Shown: in pieces, positions 1-11,964 of the stretch
How positions within the stretch are numbered: position 1 is the stretch's first letter
Layout: each line of letters starts with the position of its first letter
NCBI GenBank assembly: GCA_011317545.1
Contig: WUJK01000013.1
Coordinates: 310,001-374,000, forward strand
Origin: Coniella vitis
Lineage: Eukaryota > Ascomycota > Sordariomycetes > Diaporthales > Schizoparmaceae
Direction: 5' to 3'
Length of the DNA: 64,000 nucleotides
Program-made: the position numbers and the translations under genes
Notes under the pieces: generated by a model
Told to the model about the DNA's origin: nothing
Database searches by the model: none
What the model saw: the letters and a program-made list of their open reading frames with translations, nothing else

Positions 1-1268
1 GGATCTGGCAGCATACCCAGGGTCTGCTTGAGGTGGGAAATAAGGCTGGTGTCGATGCATAAAGGCGCCAGGTCTGGATCTGGCATGTAGCGATAATCAA
101 CCTCGCCTTCCTTGCCTCGCAGTCGTGTCGTCTCTGTAGACCCGATAGACCACCCGCGAGTTTCGCCGAGGACGACGCCTCCTTGCTCCAACACGCTGAT
201 TTGCCTATCCCTCTCGGCGATGATAGCGTCTTCGACGGCCTTGAAAGAGCTCAGGTTCTTGATTTCAGTCCGTTGGCCCAACGGCATTGTCTCCCAGGAA
301 GGTTGGTCTGTCTTCCTCACGCTGACATTGACATCTGCCCGTAGGCCACCCGCCTCCATGCCGCTGACGCATGCATCCACAGAGCTGAGGTATGCCTGGA
401 TCTTTCTGACCAGCGCAGCAGCCGTCCTGGGATAGTGTATCTGCGGCTTGGTGATGATCTCAATCAAGGGCACGCCCACTCGGTTGAAGTCGACCCACTG
501 CAGCCCATCTGGTCTGACAATGGTCTTGGCAGTGTCCTGTTCCATTTGCACCTGTTGTATGCCAATTGTGATACTCGAGCCATCCTCTTCTGCAATACCA
601 TCCCTCTGGTTGAGCGTGATGGAGCCGTCTCTTGCGAAAGGCTCGTGGAACTGCGTGATCTGGTAACCACCTGGCTGATCCCACCAGAAGTAGTGCTTAC
701 GGTCCCAGCGGCTGACTGGCTGGATGTTGCAATTGAGCGCCAAGGCGGCACGCAGGGCGGGGACGAGGGCAGCGGGCTGAAAGATGGGCTGGGACCCTGG
801 GGTGGCGAGGTCGAAGAGGGCGGCGCGCGTGTTTGGGTCATCGGCGGGCGAGGGCGGAGAGGCCGGCGAAAACAGCTTGCGCGCCGAGTTGAGCTGCGCA
901 TGAATCTCGATGCCGACCGTTAACTCCCAGCCATCGACGGTCTGCCTGCGATCACGCGCCGGTGCTTTCTTTTGAGCCTTGAGGGCAGCCTTGAGGGCTT
1001 TTCGAATGGGCGTTTGGGCGGGCGATGGCGGGGTGGCTGGGCTGCTCTCTGTCTCGACATGTTGCTGCTGCCGGGTATGAGAAAGAGCAGAGGCTGAGAA
1101 CTGTCTACAGTGGCCTAGATGAGGGTAGCGCGAGGGTGAGGTTGAGGCTGCTGCTGCTGCTGCTGCTGGTGCCGCCGTGGATTGACCCAGGAGACGAAGA
1201 CAGCCGCCAGTCGAGAGCTGCCCATGGAGGAGGTAGCGGCGCAGCTCTGGCAGCGGGACTCGCGTCAT
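1..1268 (-). CDS. PET112: Mitochondrial glutamyl-tRNA(Gln) amidotransferase subunit B (GatB/Pet112), C-terminus cut by window edge
   Basis: GatB is the tRNA-binding and kinase-like subunit of the GatCAB/GatFAB complex, which converts misacylated Glu-tRNA(Gln) to Gln-tRNA(Gln) in the mitochondrial matrix. The minus-strand frame is open from ATG 1268 to the edge (422 codons seen; further C-terminal sequence is expected off-window). Visible landmarks are GIEIHAQLN at about residues 119-127, the family signature VDFNRVGVPLIEI at 259-271, and YRYMPDPDL at about 392-400. The first ~110 residues are Arg/Ser/Ala rich with few acidic residues and contain RQFSASAL, a typical fungal matrix-targeting cleavage region. 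The start is well supported: the first in-frame ATG follows an in-frame TGA near 1435 with no other ATG between. A (CTG)n tract at 1149-1170 encodes part of an Ala run in the leader. I saw no intron. The family assignment is firm; the gene symbol is the yeast name. Confidence 0.95.
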   Translation of the reverse strand, partial: MTRVPLPELRRYLLHGQLSTGGCLRLLGQSTAAPAAAAAAASTSPSRYPHLGHCRQFSASALSHTRQQQHVETESSPATPPSPAQTPIRKALKAALKAQKKAPARDRRQTVDGWELTVGIEIHAQLNSARKLFSPASPPSPADDPNTRAALFDLATPGSQPIFQPAALVPALRAALALNCNIQPVSRWDRKHYFWWDQPGGYQITQFHEPFARDGSITLNQRDGIAEEDGSSITIGIQQVQMEQDTAKTIVRPDGLQWVDFNRVGVPLIEIITKPQIHYPRTAAALVRKIQAYLSSVDACVSGMEAGGLRADVNVSVRKTDQPSWETMPLGQRTEIKNLSSFKAVEDAIIAERDRQISVLEQGGVVLGETRGWSIGSTETTRLRGKEGEVDYRYMPDPDLAPLCIDTSLISHLKQTLGMLPD

Positions 1269-2369
1269 GGTATTGCTGAGAGCTGCAGAAGGTGCTGCTG
1301 CACACCTCAGCCCGTCGCCGCGATGCCAAGCACTGAGCAGTACGTGAGTGTGACGAGCAGTTGGATGGTGGATCTTTTTGGCGTGTGCGCGTGACGGTTG
1401 TGACGGGAACGGACGTCAGAGACTCCAAGCTCCTAAATGAATATGCTGATGCATCGCTACAGACAAGCATATGTATCTAACGGAGGCCTGACCGGAGGCT
1501 GCCTAGATGCATAAACGCTTAGGTAAGCGGGTTCCCCATCGCAACGACCGCGCAAAAGTGCTTACACCCAGACACACCCTGAGCCGTGGTGGCCTTTGCA
1601 CAGAGCAGAGCCGCCGTGGCCACAAAGGCGAAATGACGTTGATATAAGCGCAAGATTGGCCAAAGTCGATTCAGGTGTCTGATCCTCTCATCAGATAACC
1701 CGGTGCAGTGATCTGCTGCTGCTGTTTGGCCCAATGGCAATGAGCGGAGTGCATCACTGCCTGGCTCCGAGCTCGAAGTAGTACTGAAACACCGAGAAAA
1801 GCCTATTTTGCACTGACATCAAGCGTGGTTGTGTGCTCAGAGCTAGGGAAGTGACAGCTCGATCGCTGTCGATCGCCAAGCGACCAGGCATAGTACCTAC
1901 ATAGTACTGGGCTACTATGTACTTCGAGTAGGCACTTACATAGGTACCTAGGTAGTCTGAAAGAACACAGCCGGCCTAGCTGGGCCCGGCTTGGCCCGCT
2001 ACTTCGCACAAAGAACAGCGGCAGGAGTAGCCAGGTTGCCAGGCCTGGCAGGCCACTAACTGCATATGACGACCGCGGTAGCCTAAAGTTTGGATCGCCT
2101 AGCGCCCTGGGGCCCTTTGCCACCGCCCGCCATCCTCGCCCGTCATGGCTTGCCCTGCTCGAAGCTTCTGGTCAACAACGACAACCTAAACACCATCACG
2201 AACTATCACCACCACCGACATCAACACCATTACCGCCAAGCCGTCCACCGCCTCGCGGCCTATCTAGCCTCTTCTCTCCAGCAGTCAATGTGCTAACACA
2301 ACCCAGCCAGTCTACTCGTTCTTGCTGCTGCCGCTGCTGCCGCTGCTGCTGCCCCCCGCCGCCGCCGTC
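1269..2369. other. Intergenic region upstream of GatB
   Basis: No coding sequence is recognised. It holds the GatB upstream region and, at 1898-1921, a 9-bp inverted repeat (TACATAGTA, loop ctgggc, TACTATGTA), followed by the palindrome TAGGTACCTA at 1941-1950. Short TAGGTACC-type palindromes are common in Sordariomycete intergenic DNA. From 2180 the plus strand becomes CA- and CT-rich, like a fungal 5' leader, just before the small ORF at 2370. Confidence 0.6.
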
Positions 2370-2615
2370 ATGAGCAGAAGCGCTAGAACCAAGGGCGCAG
2401 CGGCTGACGAGCCCCCCGCCAGTTGGACTGCGCAACGACCCCACAAATACTGCGGCAAGATGGATGCAGCAAGTCCGCGCAAGAAAAAGGCGAACAAGAC
2501 GCATCTCTGCGCAGCCTGCTCAGTCATCAAGGCCCAGTCCCAGGTTCTTGACTCCAAGGCCATGGCCAGCCGGCGCGAGGAGAAGATGGGCTGGCTGGCT
2601 GGCGGCGATTGGTGA
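2370..2615 (+). CDS. Possible small hypothetical protein, 81 aa
   Basis: I do not recognise this product. The ATG at 2370 begins an 81-codon frame ending in TGA at 2615. The protein is Lys/Ala rich, with a basic patch (SPRKKKANKT) followed by a CAAC pair; no signal peptide or membrane segment is evident. Support comes from context only: it is divergent from GatB, preceded by a CA/CT-rich leader-like stretch and followed within 160 bp by a 23-A tract at 2768-2790. It could equally be a non-coding leader or one exon of a spliced gene I cannot resolve. Overlapping minus-strand frames here look no better. Confidence 0.25.
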   Translation: MSRSARTKGAAADEPPASWTAQRPHKYCGKMDAASPRKKKANKTHLCAACSVIKAQSQVLDSKAMASRREEKMGWLAGGDW

Positions 2616-5600
2616 TGAGTCAGGACAGGAGGGCGTCACAGTATCAGAAATCAGAATCCTCTACCCTTTTTCCTCACTTTTTTCCCTGGCGTGTCACATA
2701 CATTTATCACTATACATCCGCAGAAGTACACATGCAGAGGCTGATGCCCCGGGCGAGGCGTCAGAGGAAAAAAAAAAAAAAAAAAAAAAAGCACAAAACA
2801 ACCCACCAGAAAAGTATAGCATGATGGCCTGACCTGACGGGCTTCTTTGGCGACCGAGTCCGTAGCATTACGGTGGCAGCACAGCTGCATCAAACATTGC
2901 TTTTGGCTCGCTTACCGTTTACCGCTTGGGATCTTTTCTTGTCGTTGTCTTGCTGATAAGGAATTACCATGTAATGGTTGCATCTTTCGGCTTGGGCACG
3001 ACCCCCTCCCAAGTCACTACTTGCTCAGCCTGCTGCAGCCCTTCCGCAGCCATCCAAATTGTCAAAAGCAAACTTTCAGTCTGGGCTTGGGATCGAGTGT
3101 CTCGGCCCCGCACTGGATCCAAACCGCCGACCTGGGTACATGTCCGCCAAAAATGCTGTCTTGGGATACGAAATTTTGACCTTGGTGACAGCTTCTGATC
3201 ACCGCCCCTGCAACTATTTGCATGTTTGCACAACCTACGGAACATGCCAGTACCACCACGACCATTGGCTGTTCCATTGCTTAGATATTTGACCGACAAT
3301 TTGCCGGTCGCGCACACAAACACCAAAAATATGTCGTCCACACCGTACGTATGCTTAGGCGGTGGAAAATGCAACCCTTTTCCAAAAACCAACACATCTC
3401 TGTACAACAAGTGTCTTGGCTTAATAATGTCCATGTTGCAATAGATTGTATTGCATCAAACATGGTGATACCCTGGGAGGAGAAGAAAAAAGCCACTTCG
3501 CACAGTGCTCTTACCGACGAGCTTTCGTCACGCAAGCCTCAAGCTTTTCTTTGGGATTTGATTGGCAGCCCTTTTGAGATTTGCATTCGACGAATTACAG
3601 TTGAAAATCAGCAGCTGTGAGGATATAAGCATGTGAGGGGCAAGCAGAACATCTGATGATTGCATCTTCGGCTCCGAATACGGCGCATCAGTACTCCTGG
3701 ATCCTCCGGCTCCAATTTGGACGACGTATCATGGACTTTCACACTGCTCAATGGGCCAGACATGCCGCACTTTTGTTGCTGCAAGGTTGAAGAGATATCA
3801 TCAATTGGTTTACTTGCTGCTGGGGAGTCAGCATATGCTAGATCCTTGTTGCACAAAGCGATGTCCGGTGAAGGGCCTGGTTGCACTTGCTTGCAATCAG
3901 GTCGGCTTGGGCCATGGTTCGCAGCAGCATTCAACATAGCTTTAGAAGCATGGATTCTCCAACTCACGTTGAAGATGGCGCAACGTGTATGCTGATGAAT
4001 GATAAGCTGGAGTGGATATTGGTCATCCTCTAGCGGCCGGAGGGATGGGAAGAGCGATGTGATCCTATCAAGTCTATCCCCAATGGCTCACGTTCTCAGC
4101 TTGTCATGGTTCATCCCAGCCGCGACAAATGGACCATGTACTTGTGTGCAAAAGGCCCAGCAAGTACCGCGGAGGAATCTTCTCCTTCCCCGGCGTCGAA
4201 CCTGGGAGGAGTGGGCCGGGTATAGTGACACGCACAGGAGAGGTTTCAAAATGAGGAATCTGCAAGCACAAACGAGCTGCGACAATGATTTTAATGGTGG
4301 TTGGTAGTAAGAAGTTCCTGGACCTCGTGCGTGCGTATAAAACTCCATAGCTCGCCGGCTCCTTTTCGGACCGAAAGGAAAATTACTCGGGTATGTAGGT
4401 ATAGCAGAACATCACTTATCTCGTGATGATCTCTGAATATCTTGTGGTGGATTTATTGTGTATATGTTTGTACCCAGGTTTTGTATATGTATGTCTTTTG
4501 TCAGTTATGTCTTTTTTAATTCTTAATCATGGCTCAAGCTCGTGTGACGTGGCATATATGCAGCATACCGATCCAGTCATCTTTGAACACTATCCTTGAT
4601 TACTGCTGTGTTTTCGTATACTCGTTCTATACTCGGGTACTGTCATAGTAAGCCAACCTGAAGCACGCTGGCAAATCTTGCGTAATTGGGAAATCTGTCT
4701 CCGATTTGTATCAATCGAACCGATCTCGATTATCCTTTTGTCTGCTTAATTGCTCTATCATTTTTTGCCAGATGAGGTTGAGGACGAGGCTAGTGGAGAG
4801 ATCCTCTAAAGACTAAAACTAGGCCTCATAGCTGTAAAGCCTTTTGGGCAAATGACGAGCATATAGGGGGTTTGCCGTATTACCAAAAAGAATTGCATAT
4901 GGAAATGGATATCATTCTTGGCGAACTCTACTTATATGATACTAGTGCTTTCTATTCCGAGGTGTGATTGATATTGAATGTCCCAACACTTGACTTGGTA
5001 AACCTCGAATCTATGTACGGATTTTGACTACCGCTTTTGGCACTAATATGTTTTTGAGTGTAATGATAGCAACTTGAGGTCTGCTGATGGATAATTCACA
5101 CGAGCCTTAAGTTGAATATAGAGGCTTTTTTGTTCCTTTCCATCCACTGACTAAGGTCTGTCAAAGTCAAACCATATAGCAAGCACATGGCCATGAAAGC
5201 TCGTCTCTTTTTGTCCTTGTGAATATTACATCATTAGCTGTCCTAGAGATGTCACGATAGCCTGCTTGAATGTCACCATTCAGGTTTCATCAGCAGCAGC
5301 AGCAGCAGCAGCAGCAGAAACAATGGGGAGTTTCTTTACTCCTTATCCGCCCGGATCGGGAGAATCTCCACCCATGCCCCCTCCTCCATTTTCCAACAAA
5401 TCAAGGCCAAAGTGTAGTATAACTGGGCCAATTTTCGAACTCCGCAACAACTACATCGGCTCGGGGTTATATGAATTCAATGAAGGCAGTTTCCTCCATG
5501 TTGTCTATATTCCATACTGCACAAATCAACACAGCGTATTCTTTACGTAAAATGAAGAACCACAAAGAATGAATGCTAGCCCAGACAAAAGCTCATGGAA

Positions 5601-6660
5601 CCTCGCGAGCGGACAGCTTTCGTATGACTGTACCCTGTCCCACATCCCGTTGGTTTCCCTTTTCCTCCCCTCTTTTGTTTTCGCTGTGGGGGTGATATTT
5701 AGTGGCTGATCCCATGGGGGAGCTCTCTGTTGGTCTTTACTATGTATACATCAAGTTCTGGGAACATCGCCAAGTCTTTGTACAGATGGCAGCATACAAG
5801 GAAGAGATGGACGGTACCCCCTTACTGGCGCGAGAATAACCGGGAAGAGGGGAGGATGAGGAAGGGGGGATGGGTGGGGGAAGAGATCGGATCCGAGCTT
5901 GAGCATATCTTGTTTTTTTTTAGGTGTGGGTGCTTCGTTTTTTTTTTTTTTTTTTGGTTTCTTTTTGTTCGCGAATCATGTACATTGTGTTTGCATCTAT
6001 CAGTCACGCGCGTTCAACGCACAAGCAGCAGTCTGCCCCCGTAGCTTAGATCATGTCAAGTGAGAGCAGGGAGGTTTCGATGTGCTTGAGGAATTGAGTT
6101 GCTGGTTTCATGGAGAGATTAAACTCAACGGTGAAGCATTGTAAAAAGTGGTCGCTCGCTCGGGAGACTTACATTCTCGTATCCCATCCATGTACCTGTG
6201 TTCTTTTGTATTCAGTCTCGGCCATGCCAGCAATTCTACATGGTCCAAGGAACCGAGAACCTGATTTCAGAAACTCCTTGCCGTGAAATGGGCGGGCTGG
6301 CGGGGCTGGGTCCTGTTCTTTCTCAAGCAAGCAGGCATGGCTTGGTACTTTAAGGGAACATCGTTCAAAAAAAAAGATAAAGAAATGATTTAACAACCCC
6401 CCCCCCCCCCAATCAGTGGGCTCCTCTTTCGTCAGACTTCGAAGCCTGCCGCCCTGTTTCGCCCACGTCTCCTGCCCCTGCCTGTCCTTTGAGCCAAGTA
6501 GAGGGCACAAATGTACAGGCTAGTTCCTAACGGTGTCTATGCTTTTAGTATGTGGCAGTACCATCGGGTGTCCCTTTCGGGGGCCTGTTGGGTGAAGCGG
6601 CGGCGAGGGAAAAGGTGACAAGAGGGTTTGGAAAAGCAGGATCATCATTTGATTCGGCGA

Positions 6661-6691
<31 letters not shown>

Positions 6692-9626
6692 TTCTTCTCC
6701 GCTCAACTGAAAACGCTGGCGTGTGTTGGCTGTTTGGCAACAAGATTATGGGACAGCCCTTGTTTATCCTTTTGCCCCAACCTGGCAGAGATAGCCGTAA
6801 AGCATCGAGTACAACGCATTTGAATTTCGATCCTGTCTCCGATCAGGACCAGCAGAGCAAGCAGATCTCGATGTCCCAAAAAAACAAAAACAAAAAAGGG
6901 CTCACTAGGAGCATATGCGCCGTCTGGAACTCACAAGGCCTATAGAGGGCTATCTGCTGTTGCGCAGTGGAAGTCATGTTTCTTTGGATGTCTCTTTTTG
7001 TCATACCCTTTATTACCTCTCCTAGGAGGAATTCAGATACACCAGATAGATAATAGGGTTGATGGCAAGTGTGGATATCTGCAATGAGACTTGCCGCCTG
7101 CTGGCGGCTCATGCTCGCTGATGCTTGTATGATGCCACGGACGGGGCAACACAATACGACGAGAACACATGTACGTACACTCGGCAGGCAGGATGTTACG
7201 AGTAGGGGAGAGCAGAAAGAGAGAGATTCCTCAGGATTTGACCGTCCGTCAGGTCGGAGCCGCTAGTTTGATGGCAGGATGGGCAGCGGCTCGGTTGGTA
7301 GCTGGTGCTGAAGCTGAAGGTAGAGCTTGCGTTTCGTGACCTAGCTTGTATATAGTATGAACTGGCCAGTTCAGGTCCTGGATGCACCAGCCGAGATACC
7401 GGAATAATTCCGTCACTGAGGAGGCTGATACAAGCGGGGGATGAGAAGCTGGGCCGGCGAGTAAAGAGAGAAAAAGAAGGAGGGACGGTGGCAGAAGACA
7501 TTGCGTCCGCCCTGGTCTGCCGTAGATTGGTTCTTCGGTTCCCCAAGACCATCCAGTTCAAAGTGAACTTCCAAGAGACAACATTTGAGTGTTGTCGGGT
7601 TGCTGACCAAGCCGGCGGATGCCATCAATGTAGGACAAAATAGAGAATCTCGAGGTAATTTGACACAACACTGTAAGAGAGAAAGGCAGGATTCGAGAGT
7701 GAGCGAACGGCCACCAGCCAGCGTTGTCGGATAGGGTCAAGAAGAGAGCAGTTACTGTTGGGTTGGTTGAGAACGGTACAGGCATAGTTGGGAAACTGTG
7801 CTGTGCTGTGCTGCACAGCACTTGGCGACGCAGTACCGCAGAATCCAGTCCTCTTCTCGGCGGCCCCCCCGTCTGCCCTGGCATCAAGCCCAAGCTCGGC
7901 TACTAATTTGCAAGACACAGAGGCTTAGTCCACGTCAAGGGCCAGGGTCGGTACCTGGTTCCAGTAGGTCGCGTTCACACATGCTGCGGTATGTGAGCGA
8001 GCTCCACCTTCAGGCCCCTTCGGGCTTGCTGGGGACACACAGATGTATGCCTCATGTCATTGGTGCCTTGACTGGCCGGTTTCCGGGCTGCTGTGAGCTC
8101 TCTGGATCCTGCCTGTGCGTCAGTGGAAACTGGTTCGCCAGGCTTGGGGCTGCCGAAAAAGAGAAACCAGCAAAGACAAGACTAGTTGGGCTAAACTCGA
8201 CCTGGGGATTCAAGAATAAGCAATGGGAATGAATTGTCGAGCAGCCATCGTTGCAATGCTCCCGCGTTCAATGGATGAAGGGGTGCGACCCGGCCGGTGT
8301 GGGCTTCCGCTTCGCATCGGTGGACAAAGTCAGATAGAAAGCCTTTCACAAAGTATTTTATTCTATTTTTTCGCCCAGGGAGGGGGGGAGCGGGTTTCTG
8401 GTTTCACGTTTGGTTGCGCAAAGATATAACTCTCCAGAAGCAGGAACGAGGGAGAGCGGAATAGTCTTTTAAGACTCCCCGTGCTGCCAAGGAGAAAGCA
8501 AGTTCAGCCAATGTGGTTCGGGAATCTTTTTTTGACAAGACAAGCCAGGCTGCGGTGGTGCATGAGTCGAGTATTGTCTCAATTTCCCTACACTGATACC
8601 AAGATAATAAAATCCAACGGGGACATGCCAGTACTTTAAGCCCAGTCTGTCTAGTATAGCCATTTCACAGACTGTGGCAAGCATACAAGTCTGGGCATCA
8701 CTCTTTCGCCACTTGAATGGTCATGGTCTCGCGCCCCAGGGACACCCCCAGGGACTCGACGTGGCCGTCATTGCTCGAGAGATGCGAAGCCTCGCCTTTC
8801 AGACATGTACCATAGCCGGATGCCACCACGCACGTAATCATCACGTCGTCAAGGGTGCTTCTGCCGTTCTTTACTGACCAGGACTGTCTGTTTATTGTGG
8901 TCTGCCCGCCAGTGGTCGTTTCTCTTTTGCATGTTTCCTGCGTGTACATTGGTACTGTGGTTGTTCGTTTCTCCTTCTCTCTTATCTGCCTGTGCGTTCA
9001 TCCATACTTGACCCGCTCGCCAGTATCCAGAGGGCATTGGCAGCATAGGGTCTGCATGCAAGTGGGTGTCGAGGGAGGTGGGACTCGGCGACGCGAAGGG
9101 GCCGCAGCATGGAACAGCGTGCAGCCTCCCTCGCCGGTCGCTGGAGGGCTCGGGGGCAATCTGCAGCATCTACAGTACTGCTCTGGCAGCGTCCACGTTC
9201 TGTACGCCAACGTGCAATCCACCAAACCTTGCGAGGGGTTTCAAGACTCTAAACAGCCGCGCCAGGAAAGCCTGTGGCCGGGGCGAACGACACGGCCCCT
9301 CCTCACGTGGATGGGCCGTCCGTCGGCGCTACTCTCTGTTGCCTCACTGTCCGCAGAGGAAGACCTTGCTCGTCCGTGGATTAGGAAAATGTCCTGATCA
9401 TGGTCCAGAATCGAGATGGCCTATTCGCCTCCTGTTTCCCGGGGCCCCCTCCGAGCACAGAGCCTCTTGGACAGAATGACGCTCCATTACTGAATTACAC
9501 ATTGGACACAGCTCGCAGACCGGATAAGGAAGACCACAAACAATATGGAAAAGAAGGAAACCGCCTCTGAAAGTGCCATGTAGACGGTCCGTGGAACTAG
9601 AGGCCGGACCCGGGAGGGCTCTCACG
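2616..9626. other. Long intergenic region, no gene recognised
   Basis: I found no frame with recognisable domains or convincing splice structure. Simple repeats are A23 (2768-2790), (CAG)9 (5291-5317), T18 (5938-5955), C14 (6397-6410) and (TC)n (6661-6683). The stretch 4340-5260 is AT-richer and shows nothing else. Short open frames of 60-180 codons occur on both strands, but they overlap one another, often lack an ATG and have low-complexity translations, so they are not called. Poorly conserved or non-coding genes could be missed. Confidence 0.5.
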
Positions 9627-9728
9627 GACCAATCACAGGCGATGGAGCGCAGGCCCGAGTATTGCTTGGCTCTCTGGACCAATCACAAGCCCGAAACCTC
9701 CGGAGCCCCATCCGCGGCCTGTCATTGG
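9627..9728. promoter_or_regulatory. CCAAT-box cluster
   Basis: Two copies of GGACCAATCACA start at 9627 and 9677, exactly 50 bp apart, followed by an inverted CCAAT (ATTGG) at 9724-9728. CCAATCA is the known recognition core of the fungal CCAAT-binding complex (Hap2/3/5, AnCP/CBC). The cluster lies about 2.9 kb upstream of the bZIP start codon. Which transcript it serves cannot be told from sequence. Confidence 0.5.
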
Positions 9729-11756
9729 CTGGGCTGTGTAGACCAGGGTACATAGTACATACTTAGTGACAAGGCATACTGCCTCAAGCGTGTGTACAAA
9801 GTACATAGTGCCAATACATAGCACACAGCGGGAAGTGCCAGACGTAGCGGCCTACCAAGTCCCCAGCGTGTGGGGGTTGGTCTGGAGCCGTCTTGGTGCA
9901 GACTGGGACTTAGCTGGGCTGTTTCTTCTGCGCAAGAAGGCATGGCCTCATTTGTCTTCTGCAGCCCAGCCCAGCGGTTGCAGCAGCGGGTCGACACTGG
10001 CCGCCCGAGATAGAGCCCCGAGCCCTGGCTTGGCCATCCATCGAGGGCCACAGCATCGCAGCACGCAGCAGCGTCTTTGGCCTGGCCGGCAGCTGCGCGG
10101 AACTGGCCCTAGGCCCGGTGCCCGGTGCCAGCAGGAGGCGGGAGCTCCAGAAGATCTGCGGCGGCATCGTGGAGCGGCCCCTCGAGCAAACGACCCAGTC
10201 ATCGCCCTGGGGGACAGTGCAATGGCTCAGGCGCCGCCGTGCGCGCACGCCCCGAGAAGAAGGGGTCCTTGTCGCACGCGCATACAGATTGTGTTGTGCT
10301 TCCTGCAATTCTGCGCTCGCGCTGGTCCGCCGGCGCGTGTCAAGCCTCGGATTCGCAGCGGCGTTTTGGTCAAACTGCAGGTTTGCACCGTGCAGTGCCT
10401 GCTTCCGGAGCAGGCCTTGGCGAGCATTGTTGGGTGCGTACTGTAGCAGTACTCTGTACCTTGACGACAGGACAGTGTCCGCCCAACAAGTCTCGAAAGC
10501 GAGACGCAGATGCAGTCGAGGTACTCGGTATCGTCTTGCACAGCAGCACCAGGCACGGCGTAGCGAGGGCTCGGGCTCTTTTTTCTCTGGAAACAAGAAG
10601 CAGGAAAAGAAAGAAAAAGGCAGGTCGTTGCACAATGCACCTGGGGCCAGCATCCCCAGCGTTCTTTGGGTATGGGCGCCCCGTCTTGACGTGTTCAGAG
10701 GCTGTGGGCAGATATGCTTCTGTTGTTTGATAGCACTGGGCTCCTCTCCAGCTGCCGCCGCTTCGCTTTTTTGCCCCCCTCCCCCCGGGATGCTGCCCAA
10801 GTACATGGGATCCAACGCTCGCGATGCAGAGTACATAGTACTTTGCCTCTGGGCTCTGTTTCCTCTGCCTGGCGACAGCCGCTTTTCCGTCCAGACCCTC
10901 CCACAGGCTGGAAATCGTACAGTAATCCACACCCGTGTCTTCGATCCATCTGCCGTTTCCACACGAGGGACCCTGGAAAACTCAGAAACAGCCTCGTCCC
11001 GTTGGGCTTCTTTTACTGGCAGTGTTCTGGTCCGTCCCCAAGACACTGGCATGCAGAGTCTCGCGGCTTCTTGTTCTTGTTCTTGTTCTGCTGCTGCCTC
11101 CTCCTCGTTGGGGCCCTCATCAAGGCGCCCCCAAACAAAGGTACACATAGCATCTGGCCTGCCTTGCTTCTTTTCTTTTCTCTGCTTCTTTCGCAGCTGG
11201 TAGGCCCTGGACCCACCTGTTCTTGTGGTTCGTGGTTGCGAGCTGTGGTGCCGTTCCGTTGGCAGTGCAGCGCAACCGAGTTGGCCGAGAATCTCCGGAT
11301 TTGTCGACTGCAGTAGCGCCTACGTACAGCGACAGCCTCTGGGGGAGGGGCGCCATGGAAACCCTCGCGCCTGGTGTGCTGTCACCGTAAGCCCCCGTCT
11401 GTCTGTGTACCCAGAGTGTACAATCGATTCTGTAGCGAGCCGTCCCTTGGGGGCCACCAATCACGCTCGCACCGCAAGCCCGCGCCCCAAGGCTCCCTGC
11501 CAGTCCAGTCCACATATCCAGACCGTGGAGACATGATCTTTTGCACAGCGGGCCCCGCCGCTTCTGCTTCTCCTCCTCTCCTCCAGACTATAATATACCG
11601 GCGTACATCATAACTCTCGACCCAGGTACGCCTGTACAAGCCGGCAGACTGTCATAGCTTCGTCACCTTTGTTCTCTTGCGCCTTGCTGGACCTTTTGTT
11701 CGGGTTCTGAGTCGAGTCTCTCAGTCTCATCCACCAACCCGCGTGGGACACCGACC

Positions 11757-11801
11757 CAGACACAGACACAGACACAGGCACAGGCACAGGCACAGGCACA
11801 G
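11757..11801. repeat. Hexanucleotide microsatellite (CAGRCA)n
   Basis: Three CAGACA units are followed by four CAGGCA units and a partial one. The A-to-G variant is confined to the right half, which suggests later expansion of one variant. Confidence 0.9.
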
Positions 11802-11927
11802 TCCCGCGCGTGTTGTGTGTATACCCAGCAACGGGCTACGCCTCGATCCTCCCTTATGGAGAAGCCCTTTCGACTTTGTCGTTGCCTCTTGAAAGACTCG
11901 TGCTTCTGCATACTTGCGGCTCGGACT

Positions 11928-11930
<3 letters not shown>

Positions 11931-11964
<34 letters not shown>
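11931..11964. repeat. Trinucleotide microsatellite (ACG/GAC)n
   Basis: About eleven uninterrupted GAC units flanked by TTGACGACG on both sides, in the non-coding upstream region of the bZIP gene. Confidence 0.9.

Noticed and set aside
4160..4250. Possible tRNA on the minus strand (GGTTCGACG near 4195)
   Set aside because: T-arm pairs 4 of 5, but no D-arm or anticodon arm precedes it and the acceptor strands do not pair.
8855..9397. 180-codon plus-strand frame
   Set aside because: No recognisable domain and a haphazard composition; no splice or promoter context.
9910..11148. 412-codon minus-strand open frame
   Set aside because: GC-rich DNA with an equally long frame on the plus strand (10118-11203); translation is low-complexity with no domain and no conserved-looking block.
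10118..11203. 361-codon plus-strand open frame
   Set aside because: Overlaps the minus-strand frame above; Cys/Arg/Ser-rich composition typical of non-coding GC-rich sequence.
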